From Phycisphaeraceae bacterium (GTDB taxonomy: Bacteria; Planctomycetota; Phycisphaerae; Phycisphaerales; UBA1924), in assembly GCA_019636555.1 (NCBI GenBank), contig JAHBXH010000001.1:3196928-3260927 (forward strand): a stretch of DNA of 64,000 nt, written 5' to 3'. The position numbers were made by a program, and so were the translations under genes. Under the pieces are notes generated by a model. It made no database searches. It worked only from the letters and a program-made list of their open reading frames with translations, and was not told where the DNA came from. Shown piece by piece: positions 24,455 through 32,482 of this stretch. Numbering within the stretch: position 1 is the stretch's first letter; the number at the start of each line of letters is the position of its first letter.

Positions 24455-26737
24455 ATGATCGAGGAAGTTCGGGCGATCTTTGAGAAGGAGGGGCCGATCG
24501 CCGGCGTGTTCGGCGCGGGGTATGAGCCGCGCGGGCAGCAGGTGGAGATGGCGAGCGCGGTCGGGCGCGCGATGGCGGAACGGACGCACTTGCTGGCCGA
24601 GGCGGGGACGGGAGTCGGGAAGAGCTTTGCGTATCTCGTGCCCGCGATGCTGCGGTGCCTGCGTGGCGAGACGGTCGTCATCGCGACGAACACGATCTCG
24701 CTGCAGGAGCAGTTGATCCAGAAGGATGTGCCGCTGCTGGTGGAACTGATGGAAGGGGCGGAGAGAAGAAGAGAAGAAGAGACGGAGAGACGGAGAGACG
24801 GAGAGAAGAAGACGGCGCCCACCCCCCACCCCCTCCCGGAGGGAGGGGGAGAAAAGAAGCTGCGGATCAAACCGGTGCTTGTGAAGGGGCGCGGGAACTA
24901 TGTGAGCATTCGAAGGCTCCGGCAGGCGAGCGAGCGGCAGGAGAAGTTGTTTGCGGATGCCGCGGCGAGGCGGAGCCTGCACGTGATCGAGGATTGGGCG
25001 CGGGAGACGCTGGACGGGACGCTGAGCACGCTGCCGGCGCTCGAGCGGATGGGCGTGTGGGACAAGGTGCAATCGGACAGCGGGAATTGCATGGGGCGGA
25101 AGTGCCCCACGTTCGATCGGTGTTTTTATCAGAGTGCGCGGGCGGAACTGGACGGCGCGAACCTGCTCATCTGCAATCATGCGTTGTTCTTTTCGGATCT
25201 GGCGCTGCGGGTGCAGGATGTCGGGTTTTTGCCCAGGTATCACCACGTCGTGCTCGATGAAGCGCACAACGTTGAGGATGTTGCGAGCGAGCATTTCGGA
25301 AGGACGTTGTCGGAGGGGCGGGTGATGCACCTGCTCACGACGCTGTGTCATCCGCGGACGGGGAAGGGGTATCTTCCGAATCTGCTGATGTATGCGAATG
25401 ATGCGAGCGCGGTGGAGCGGGCAATGCAGCTTGCGATTCGGGCGCAGGAGGTGTGCCGCGGTTTCTTTGAGCAAGTGCTGCGGGCGGCGCGGCCGGAGGG
25501 GGAATCGGGAGTATTTGGCGCGGGATCGGGAGGACGGATCCGGCGGGCGGGAGCGATCGAGAATTCGCTGAGCGGCGCGTGCACGGAACTCGCGCAGCGG
25601 CTGAACACGCTGAAGGAACTTGTGAAGACGGACGCGGACCGGTTTGAGTTGAATGGATATGCGGAACGGGCGCGCATGATCGCGGATGATGCGAACGTGC
25701 TGGTCGATCAGAGTCAGCCGGGGTGCGCGTACTGGGTGGAATCGAGCGGGGATGAGGACTGGGGAGGGGGCGGGTTCCAGAAAGTTTCGCTGGCGTGCGC
25801 GCCGGTGGATGTCGGGCCGCTGTTGAAAGAGCGGCTTTTTTCGGGTGATTTCAGCGTAGTGATGACGAGCGCGACGCTGGCGACGAAGACTGTGGAAGCG
25901 GCGAAGGCGGCGGATGTGAAAGTGACGGAGCGGCGGTTTGTGCCGGAATCGGAAGAGGCGGAGGCGAGAGAGGAAGCCGCCCCGCCGCGATTTGTGCAGA
26001 AGCAGGACGCGTTCGCGCACGCGATGAGGAGATTGGGTGCGGAGGGCGCGCGAACGATGCAGGTCGGGAGCCCGTTCGATTACGCGAAGCAGGTGGAGTT
26101 GATTGTCGATCTCACGGCTCCGGATGCGGACGAGTTTTCGCAGGTGGGAGCGCGGCGCGCTGGAATGGGGGCGCGGCGGGCGGGGGCGGACGATGCGGCG
26201 CACGTGGCGCGACGTGTGATTCATCACGTGAAAGAGACGGACGGGGGCACGTTCGTGCTGTTTACGAGTTTGGCGATGCTGCGGGCGGTGGCGAAGATCG
26301 TGCGCGAGCCGCTGGGGATGCTCGGGCACCCGGTGATGGCGCAGACGGTTGATGGATCGCGGACGGCGATGCTCGAGCAGTTTCGGAAGGATGAGCGGAG
26401 CGTGCTGCTGGGCGCGGCGAGTTTCTGGCAGGGCGTGGATGTGCGCGGGCGGGGGCTGCGGAACGTGATCATCACGAAATTGCCGTTCGATCCGCCGGAT
26501 CGGCCGTTGACGCAGGCGCGGCACGAATTGATCGAATCGCGCGGGGGGAACTCGTTTGGAGAGGATTCATTGCCGCGGGCGATCATCCGGTTCAAGCAGG
26601 GCTTTGGTCGATTGATCCGGAGCGCGGAAGATCACGGGCGCGTGGTGGTGCTGGATCCGAGATTGGTGCGGTCGGGGTATGGGAAGCAGTTCTTGGCGGC
26701 ACTGCCCAAGGGCGTGCGCTTGACCACCATTGAATAG
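24455..26737 (+). CDS. dinG: DinG/XPD-type ATP-dependent DNA helicase
   Basis: 760 residues. Walker A is 'EAGTGVGKS' (49-57). The iron-sulfur cysteines of XPD/DinG enzymes are seen as C-x4-C-x5-C in 'NCMGRKCPTFDRC', Walker B as 'VLDEAHNVEDVA', and motif VI as 'QGFGRLIRS'. Family role: 5'-3' unwinding of DNA, R-loops and D-loops in repair and replication. Residues 101-135 ('GAERRREEETERRR...TPHPLPEGGGEKK') interrupt the helicase domain and translate a dispersed intergenic repeat, an odd in-frame insertion. The start at ATG 24455 precedes 'MIEEVRAIF'; the upstream open frame is non-coding. Confidence 0.9.
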   Translation: MIEEVRAIFEKEGPIAGVFGAGYEPRGQQVEMASAVGRAMAERTHLLAEAGTGVGKSFAYLVPAMLRCLRGETVVIATNTISLQEQLIQKDVPLLVELMEGAERRREEETERRRDGEKKTAPTPHPLPEGGGEKKLRIKPVLVKGRGNYVSIRRLRQASERQEKLFADAAARRSLHVIEDWARETLDGTLSTLPALERMGVWDKVQSDSGNCMGRKCPTFDRCFYQSARAELDGANLLICNHALFFSDLALRVQDVGFLPRYHHVVLDEAHNVEDVASEHFGRTLSEGRVMHLLTTLCHPRTGKGYLPNLLMYANDASAVERAMQLAIRAQEVCRGFFEQVLRAARPEGESGVFGAGSGGRIRRAGAIENSLSGACTELAQRLNTLKELVKTDADRFELNGYAERARMIADDANVLVDQSQPGCAYWVESSGDEDWGGGGFQKVSLACAPVDVGPLLKERLFSGDFSVVMTSATLATKTVEAAKAADVKVTERRFVPESEEAEAREEAAPPRFVQKQDAFAHAMRRLGAEGARTMQVGSPFDYAKQVELIVDLTAPDADEFSQVGARRAGMGARRAGADDAAHVARRVIHHVKETDGGTFVLFTSLAMLRAVAKIVREPLGMLGHPVMAQTVDGSRTAMLEQFRKDERSVLLGAASFWQGVDVRGRGLRNVIITKLPFDPPDRPLTQARHELIESRGGNSFGEDSLPRAIIRFKQGFGRLIRSAEDHGRVVVLDPRLVRSGYGKQFLAALPKGVRLTTIE
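24820..24850 (-). repeat. Palindromic repeat inserted in frame within dinG
   Basis: CCCCCTCCC (24829-24837) and GGGAGGGGG (24841-24849) flank GGA, with GGGGTGGG-like flanks on the minus strand. It is the inverted counterpart of 801-835. It is preceded by ACGGAGAG repeats (24781-24805) like those at 17371-17430. Together they encode a charged, proline-rich spacer. Confidence 0.7.
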
Positions 26738-26988
26738 GAAGGGCGGAGGAGGTCCGAGAAGTGCGCGGGTGAGCACGCGGACGGGGAGTTTGAAGGCGAC
26801 GGGCCCCCTTTGGGAGTGCGAGCACGCAAATCCGCAGGGCCGAAGCGGTTGCACGACAACAGAAAGGCTCCGAAAAAACGGGTCCGTTGGTTAGCCTTTT
26901 CGACTGCGGACGACGCACGAACAGGTGGCGCGGCGCTTTTGATCGCGCGAATCACACACGTGCAAACCGTTCACAAGGGAGCTTTGCC

Positions 26989-28695
26989 ATGAACCGTGCG
27001 ATCCGAAAACTCTTGATTTCTGCCGCGGTGTGCGCGGCCCCGGTGTTCCTTTCGAATGCGCTTGCGGCGCCGCAAGGGACGGCGTTCACATACCAGGGAC
27101 GGCTGACCGACGGGGGGGCGCCCGCGAGCGGCGCGTATGACATCGAGGTTCGCTTATTTGACGCCTCGGTAGGCGGCTCGCAGGTGGGGTCCACGATCAC
27201 GCTGAACGACCAGGTGGTTTCGAACGGCGTTTTCACGGCGGAATTGGACTTCGGATCGCAGTTTGACAGCAATGCCCGATGGATCGAGCTTCGGGTGCGG
27301 CCGGGCGTGTCGGTCGGGGCGTATACGACGATCTCGCCGCGGACGCCGATCGATTCCGCTCCGTACGCGCTGGGCCTTCGGCTGCCGGTGAGCGAGACCG
27401 GGAGCGCCTCCTCCGGGCTATTGACGTTTACGAACACGAGCACGTCGTCTACGGCGCACGTCTTGAAGTTGACCAGCGGCGCCGCGAGCGGCAGTTTCCC
27501 GGTCGGATTCTTCAACCCCGTGCTTTCGGCGGACACGAACAACGGAAACGGGATCTTTGCGCTGACGAGCGCGAACAGCGCGTACGCGATTTACGCGGTT
27601 CAGAGCGGGAACGGCGGGCGCGGGATCGTGGGGATCAACAGCGGAACGTCGGGGCAGGTCTCGACGCTCAATATCACCAATGCAACCAACCCTTCGAACG
27701 CCCTGGAGGTGCAGACGGTGGGCATGGGCCGGGCGGCGCTGCTGACAAACTTCAACAACGCGGCATCGACCAACGTGCTCGAGGTCAACAACGCGGGCAC
27801 GGGGCGGGCGGGATACTTCAACAGTTCCAACTCCGCGGCGACGCTTCCCACGCTGTACGCCAAGAACATCGCGACGGGCGACAGCATCCCGAACGCGAGC
27901 CAGGACAACGGCGTCGCGATCAAGGGTGAATCGACCGGTGGATTCGGCATCGGCGTGTACGGCAAGGGCGTCACGGCGGGCGTGTTCGGCTACTCGGGCG
28001 CGACGGGCGGCGCGGGCGTGTGGGGCTCGACCGGCGGCGGCGGCGGCAGCGTTTCGACGGGCGTACGCGGCGACGGCAACGGCGCGGGCACGAGCGGCGT
28101 CGCGGGCTTCAATAACTTCGGCAACGCCATCTACGGACAGTCGTCGGGCGGCAGCGGCAAGGCCGGCTTCTTCTCGGGCGATGTGCAGATCACCGGGACG
28201 CTCAGCAAGGGCGGCGGATCGTTCCAGATCGATCACCCGCTGGACCCGGCGAACAAGTTTCTGTACCATTCGTTCGTCGAAGCGCCGAACATGATGAACA
28301 TGTACGACGGCATTGTGAAGCTGAACGAACAGGGCGAGGCGACCGTGCAGCTCCCGGGTTACTTCGAGGCGCTGAACGTCGACTACCGCTACCAGCTGAC
28401 CTGCGTGGGCGGCAGCGCTCCGGTGTACATCGCGGAAGAGGTGAGCCACAACCAGTTCAAGATCGCCGGCGGCAAGCCGGGGATGAAGGTGAGCTGGCTG
28501 GTGACGGGCACCCGTAACGATCCGTACGCCCAGTATCACCGCATTGTGCCGGAAGTCGAGAAGAAGGCTTCGGACAAGGGACTCTACCTGCACCCGAAGG
28601 AGTACGGCCAGCCGGTGGAGAAGCAGCTCGGCATTCCGGCAAGCCTGCATGACGAGGCCGTTCGGCAGCTGAAGGCTGCCGCGGGCGCGAACTGA
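26989..28695 (+). CDS. Exported repeat protein, first of a tandem paralogous pair
   Basis: 568 residues. Signal peptide 'LLISAAVCAAPVFLSNALA'. The N-terminal domain (about 34-140, 'FTYQGRLTDGGAPASGAYDIEV...RWIELRVRPG') is frequent in planctomycete and related exported proteins. The middle (about 150-395) is rich in Asn/Gly/Ser with a 15-20-residue period, then 'GVYGKGVTAGVFGYSGATG' units that look like a left-handed beta-helix. The C-terminal domain (about 405-545) begins 'GTLSKGGGSFQIDHPLDPANK' and is strongly conserved in the neighbour; it may trimerise or anchor the fibre. AGGGAG precedes ATG 26989. Function unknown; probably surface fibre. Confidence 0.75.
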   Translation: MNRAIRKLLISAAVCAAPVFLSNALAAPQGTAFTYQGRLTDGGAPASGAYDIEVRLFDASVGGSQVGSTITLNDQVVSNGVFTAELDFGSQFDSNARWIELRVRPGVSVGAYTTISPRTPIDSAPYALGLRLPVSETGSASSGLLTFTNTSTSSTAHVLKLTSGAASGSFPVGFFNPVLSADTNNGNGIFALTSANSAYAIYAVQSGNGGRGIVGINSGTSGQVSTLNITNATNPSNALEVQTVGMGRAALLTNFNNAASTNVLEVNNAGTGRAGYFNSSNSAATLPTLYAKNIATGDSIPNASQDNGVAIKGESTGGFGIGVYGKGVTAGVFGYSGATGGAGVWGSTGGGGGSVSTGVRGDGNGAGTSGVAGFNNFGNAIYGQSSGGSGKAGFFSGDVQITGTLSKGGGSFQIDHPLDPANKFLYHSFVEAPNMMNMYDGIVKLNEQGEATVQLPGYFEALNVDYRYQLTCVGGSAPVYIAEEVSHNQFKIAGGKPGMKVSWLVTGTRNDPYAQYHRIVPEVEKKASDKGLYLHPKEYGQPVEKQLGIPASLHDEAVRQLKAAAGAN

Positions 28696-28728
28696 GCGCG
28701 AAGGTTCGGATTCATCAGTGACAATCTG

Positions 28729-28774
28729 CCAAGACCCCTCCGGAGACGGCCTCTCCGAAGGGGTCTTGGCTTTT
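28729..28774 (+). terminator. Intrinsic terminator between the paralogues
   Basis: CCAAGACCCCT and AGGGGTCTTGG arms with an inner CCGGAGA/TCTCCG stem, followed by CTTTT. It separates the two paralogues into different transcripts. Confidence 0.85.
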
Positions 28775-28951
28775 CCCGGGAAGCAGCCTTCCACAAGTTG
28801 TGTATTTTTAAGCGTTTAACCGCGATGCGGCCTGGAGAGCAGAACTGCTTGGAGTTCGAATGATCGCCTGATAGCCTGAACAGGGTGTAACCGTTGGGCG
28901 CGCGGGCTTGAGTCGGCGCGGTTTGTGGCTCGTACTTTGGAGGGATTTCAA

Positions 28952-30721
28952 ATGAGAAGTGTCGTTCGAAGCCTTTTGGCGGCCGCTGCATTGGGTGTTG
29001 TTCCGCTGTCTGCGATGGCGGGCATCGTGGGGACGAATTTCCCGTACCAGGGTCGACTCACGGACGGTGGAGCACCCGCGAATGGAACGTATGACGTTCA
29101 GCTCTTGATGTTCAATGCGTCGGTCGGAGGATCGCAGCAAGGACTGACTCAGACTTTCAACGACATCACGGTTTCGAACGGTGTGTTCACCGTGAATCCG
29201 GACTTCGGCGCACAGTACGATGGCGAGGAGAGGTGGATCGAGGTGAGAGTGCGGCCGGGAGTTTCGGTCGGCGCGTACACGACCATTCTGCCCCGGACGG
29301 AGGCGACGGCCGCGCCGTATGCGCAGGCGCTGAAGCTGCCGGTGACGGAGAGTAGCAGCATCACCAATGGGCTGCTGACATTTACGAACACGAATTCGAG
29401 CAACACGGCGTACGTGATGAAACTCACGAGCACCGGCCCCAGCGGTAATACGGCCGGAATCTTCTTCCAGCCCGTCATGATTCTTGATACCAACGACGGC
29501 AACGGGCTGGCGTCGTACACGAGCGCGGCGGGCGCGTACGCGGCGTATTTGTCAAGCTCGGGCAACGGAGGCTCGGGGCTTGTCGCGTCGAATACTTCTG
29601 CGACGTCTGGCGCGGGTGTTCGCGCCGACATGTCCAATTCCGCCAATACGGGCAACACCATTGACGCGGGCAACTCGGGGCTCGGTCGGGCGGGGCTGTT
29701 CACGGTGACGAATTCGTCGAATGCGGCCAACGCGGTGGAGATCCAGTCGAACGGAAACTCAACAAGCCAGGCGCTGCGGTGTCTGCACACGGGGCTTGGC
29801 GACAACGCGCTCTTCGAGATCACCAACGCGAACAACGCGGGTGAAGCGGTGGAAGCGCACACCATCGGAACGGGAAATGCCGGGTACTTCCAGGTCAACA
29901 ACACGTCGAGCAGCACGCCGGCGCTCTACGGGACGAGCAACGGATCGAGCGGCGTGGGCGTGTACGGGCAAGCGACCGGATCGTTCTCGTACGGCGTGCG
30001 CGGCGTGGGCCTCTCGGCGGGCGTGCGCGGCGAAGCGGGCACCACGAACGGCGCGGGCGTGTACGGCGTTTCGACGGCTGGCGGCAACGGCGGCGGATCG
30101 GGCGTTCCGGCGGGCGTGCGCGGCGACGCTTCGGCGGCTGGCGTGGCCGGGGGCGCGTTCTTCAACAACCAGGGAACGGGCCTGTACGCGCAATCCACGA
30201 GCGGCACGGCCGGGTTCTTCTCGGGGAACGTGACGGTCACCGGCACGCTGAGCAAGGGCGGCGGTTCGTTCAAGATCGATCACCCGCTCGACCCGGCGAA
30301 CAAGTACCTGTATCACTCTTTCGTCGAGTCGCCGGACATGATGAACGTGTACACCGGCACGGCGGTCATCGGCGAGGACGGCGCGGCGGTCGTGAAACTG
30401 CCCGCGTATTTCGGCGCGCTCAACGTCGATCATCACTACCAGCTCACGTGCGTCGGCGGGTACGCGCAGGTGTACATCGCGGAGGAAGTGAAGGACAACC
30501 AGTTCAAGATCGGCGGCGGCAAGCCGGGGATGAAGGTCTCTTGGCAGGTGACCGGCACGCGCAACGATGCGTTTGCCCAGTATCACCGGATTCCCGTCGA
30601 GACTGAAAAGGCGCCGGCGGATCGAGGCATGTACCTCGCGCCCGAGGCGTTCGGCTTTGACCAGTCGAAGCAGATCGGCACCCAGACCGGAGCGACCGGC
30701 CCGGAAAAGCGGATCAACTAG
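28952..30721 (+). CDS. Exported repeat protein, second of the tandem pair
   Basis: 589 residues with the same plan as the protein at 26989: signal peptide ('SLLAAAALGVVPLSAMA'), 'YQGRLTDGGAPANGTYDVQL' domain, Asn/Ser-rich middle, 'GVRGVGLSAGVRGEAG' period, and the 'SKGGGSFKIDHPLDPANKYL' C-terminal domain (about 430-565). The two ends are clearly more alike than the middles, so duplication was followed by divergence of the repeat region. GGAGGG 9 bases before ATG 28952 decides the start. It has its own terminator, so regulation may be separate. Confidence 0.75.
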   Translation: MRSVVRSLLAAAALGVVPLSAMAGIVGTNFPYQGRLTDGGAPANGTYDVQLLMFNASVGGSQQGLTQTFNDITVSNGVFTVNPDFGAQYDGEERWIEVRVRPGVSVGAYTTILPRTEATAAPYAQALKLPVTESSSITNGLLTFTNTNSSNTAYVMKLTSTGPSGNTAGIFFQPVMILDTNDGNGLASYTSAAGAYAAYLSSSGNGGSGLVASNTSATSGAGVRADMSNSANTGNTIDAGNSGLGRAGLFTVTNSSNAANAVEIQSNGNSTSQALRCLHTGLGDNALFEITNANNAGEAVEAHTIGTGNAGYFQVNNTSSSTPALYGTSNGSSGVGVYGQATGSFSYGVRGVGLSAGVRGEAGTTNGAGVYGVSTAGGNGGGSGVPAGVRGDASAAGVAGGAFFNNQGTGLYAQSTSGTAGFFSGNVTVTGTLSKGGGSFKIDHPLDPANKYLYHSFVESPDMMNVYTGTAVIGEDGAAVVKLPAYFGALNVDHHYQLTCVGGYAQVYIAEEVKDNQFKIGGGKPGMKVSWQVTGTRNDAFAQYHRIPVETEKAPADRGMYLAPEAFGFDQSKQIGTQTGATGPEKRIN

Positions 30722-30746
30722 ACGCGCTGAAGATCTCGAGTATTTC

Positions 30747-30779
30747 ACCGGCGTGCGACGAGCACGCCGGTGTTCTTTT
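30747..30779 (+). terminator. Intrinsic terminator after the second paralogue
   Basis: CACCGGCGTGC and GCACGCCGGTG arms, loop GACGA, then TTCTTTT. Confidence 0.87.
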
Positions 30780-30895
30780 GAAGAGTCTCCTCCGACGAAT
30801 TGCCGATTCGTTCGGAGAAAATATGGGTGCGGACTCCGCTACGCTTGGCGGGTGCGGGCTGCGATCGGCGCGCGTGCCGCGGGAGAAATGCATTC

Positions 30896-32335
30896 ATGCT
30901 GGGACGGATTTTCAAGGCCTACGACGTTCGAGGGACTTATCCGGATTTGCTGAACGAGAGCTTGGCGTGGCAGATCGGGTACGGGGCAAGCAAATACCTG
31001 TTGAGCGATGCCGCGGCGGGCGGCGAAACGAGCCCGATGATGAAGAACATCGTGGTCGGGCGCGACATGCGTGCGAGCAGCCCGGGGCTGGCGAAGGCGC
31101 TGATCAAGGGGATTTCGGATCAGGGCGGGAACGTGATCGACATCGGGATGATCGATACGAGCATGATCTACTTTGCGGTGAATCACCTCGACTGCGCGGG
31201 CGGGATCATGGTGACGGCGAGCCACAACCCGCCGAACTACAACGGGTTCAAGGTCAGCAAGCGCAAGGCAAAGCCGGTGGGCGAGGCGACGGGTCTGGGC
31301 GAGATCCGCAAGCAGGCGGCGATGGTGGACAAGGCGACGATGGTTCCGGCGCACGGGCGCGTGGAGCAGCGCGATCTGTGGCAGGCGTACAACAAGCACG
31401 TGCGTTCTTTCCTCGACATCAAAGGAAAGAAGCTCAAGATCGTGATCGACGCGAGCAACGGGATGGCGGGGACGATGATCCCCAAGGTGTTCGGGAAGGA
31501 GAGCCCGCTCGGTGCGATTGCGGGGCTCGAGATCATCCCGATCAACTTCGAGAACACGAAGAACACGTTTGTGCACGAGCCGAATCCGCTGGTCGCGGCG
31601 AACATGAAGTGGACGCAGGATGCGGTGCTCAAGCACAAGGCGGACGCGGGCTTCTGCTACGACGGCGACGCGGACCGGTGCATGGCCGTGGACGAAAAGG
31701 GCAGGATCGTGGGGTGCGATCTGCTGACGGCGCTGCTCGCAAAGCACTTCCTCGAGAAGGAGCCGGGGAGCGCGATCGCGTACGACCTGCGTTCGACCAA
31801 GGCCGTCGCGGAAGAAATCACCAAGCACGGCGGGAAGCCGGTGCGCGGGCGCGTCGGCCACGTGTTCATGAAGCAGGCGCTCGCGGAGAGCGGCGCGATC
31901 TTCGGCGGAGAACTTTCGGGGCACTTCTACTTCCGCGACAACTTCTGCGCTGACAGCGGCGCGATCGCGATGTGCACGATCCTCACGGTGCTCGCGCACT
32001 CGAGCAAGGGGCTTTCGGAACTCATCAAGCCGATCGCGCGGTATTCGCAGAGCGGCGAGATCAACTTCAGCATCGAGGACAAGGACGGCGCGATCGCGGC
32101 GGTGAAGGAGTTCTACGGTCCGGCCTCGGAATATCAGGGCGCGATCGATGAACTCGACGGCGTGACGATCGATTGCTTCAACAACAAGGGTGACCACGGA
32201 GGCTGGTGGGCAAACATCCGCAAGAGCAACACCGAGCCGCTGCTTCGCCTGAACCTCGAAGCGAAAGACAAGAAGACGCTGGACAAGATGCTCGCCGAGA
32301 TCGGTCCGAAGCTGGGGCATCGGGTGGAGCATTGA
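30896..32335 (+). CDS. manB: Phosphomannomutase/phosphoglucomutase
   Basis: 479 residues of the alpha-D-phosphohexomutase family, moving phosphate between C1 and C6 of mannose or glucose phosphates. The four loops are present in order: phosphoserine loop 'TASHNPPNYNGFK', metal loop 'DGDADRC', sugar loop 'GGELSGHFYF', and phosphate-binding loop 'RKSNTEPLLRLN'. Mannose-1-phosphate is the precursor of GDP-mannose used by the GDP-mannose dehydratase at 53072. GGGAGA before ATG 30896 supports the start; the open frame upstream overlaps the terminator region. Exact sugar preference cannot be read. Confidence 0.92.
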   Translation: MLGRIFKAYDVRGTYPDLLNESLAWQIGYGASKYLLSDAAAGGETSPMMKNIVVGRDMRASSPGLAKALIKGISDQGGNVIDIGMIDTSMIYFAVNHLDCAGGIMVTASHNPPNYNGFKVSKRKAKPVGEATGLGEIRKQAAMVDKATMVPAHGRVEQRDLWQAYNKHVRSFLDIKGKKLKIVIDASNGMAGTMIPKVFGKESPLGAIAGLEIIPINFENTKNTFVHEPNPLVAANMKWTQDAVLKHKADAGFCYDGDADRCMAVDEKGRIVGCDLLTALLAKHFLEKEPGSAIAYDLRSTKAVAEEITKHGGKPVRGRVGHVFMKQALAESGAIFGGELSGHFYFRDNFCADSGAIAMCTILTVLAHSSKGLSELIKPIARYSQSGEINFSIEDKDGAIAAVKEFYGPASEYQGAIDELDGVTIDCFNNKGDHGGWWANIRKSNTEPLLRLNLEAKDKKTLDKMLAEIGPKLGHRVEH

Positions 32336-32339
32336 GGAG

Positions 32340-32375
32340 AGAGGCACTAGGCATTAGGCACTTGGCACTAGTGCA
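32340..32375. repeat. Dispersed 'GGCACTAGGCATTAGGCACT' repeat
   Basis: Follows the mutase stop directly; same family as 701-740 and 19988-20018. A further inverted patch (CGTGCCAAGTGCC) lies at 32450-32482 just before the next ATG. Confidence 0.65.
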
Positions 32376-32482
32376 AGGCCCAAAGTTCGAAAGGCGATTC
32401 TGAAACTGTTCATTCAAACGCGGATACCCGCTGCTGCTCAGCATTTCACTCGTGCCAAGTGCCTCGTGCCAAGCGCCTTCTT

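Noticed and set aside
24320..26524. A 734-residue open frame on the minus strand
   Set aside because: Antisense to dinG; composition is Arg/Pro/His-rich with no domain, while the plus strand has all helicase motifs.
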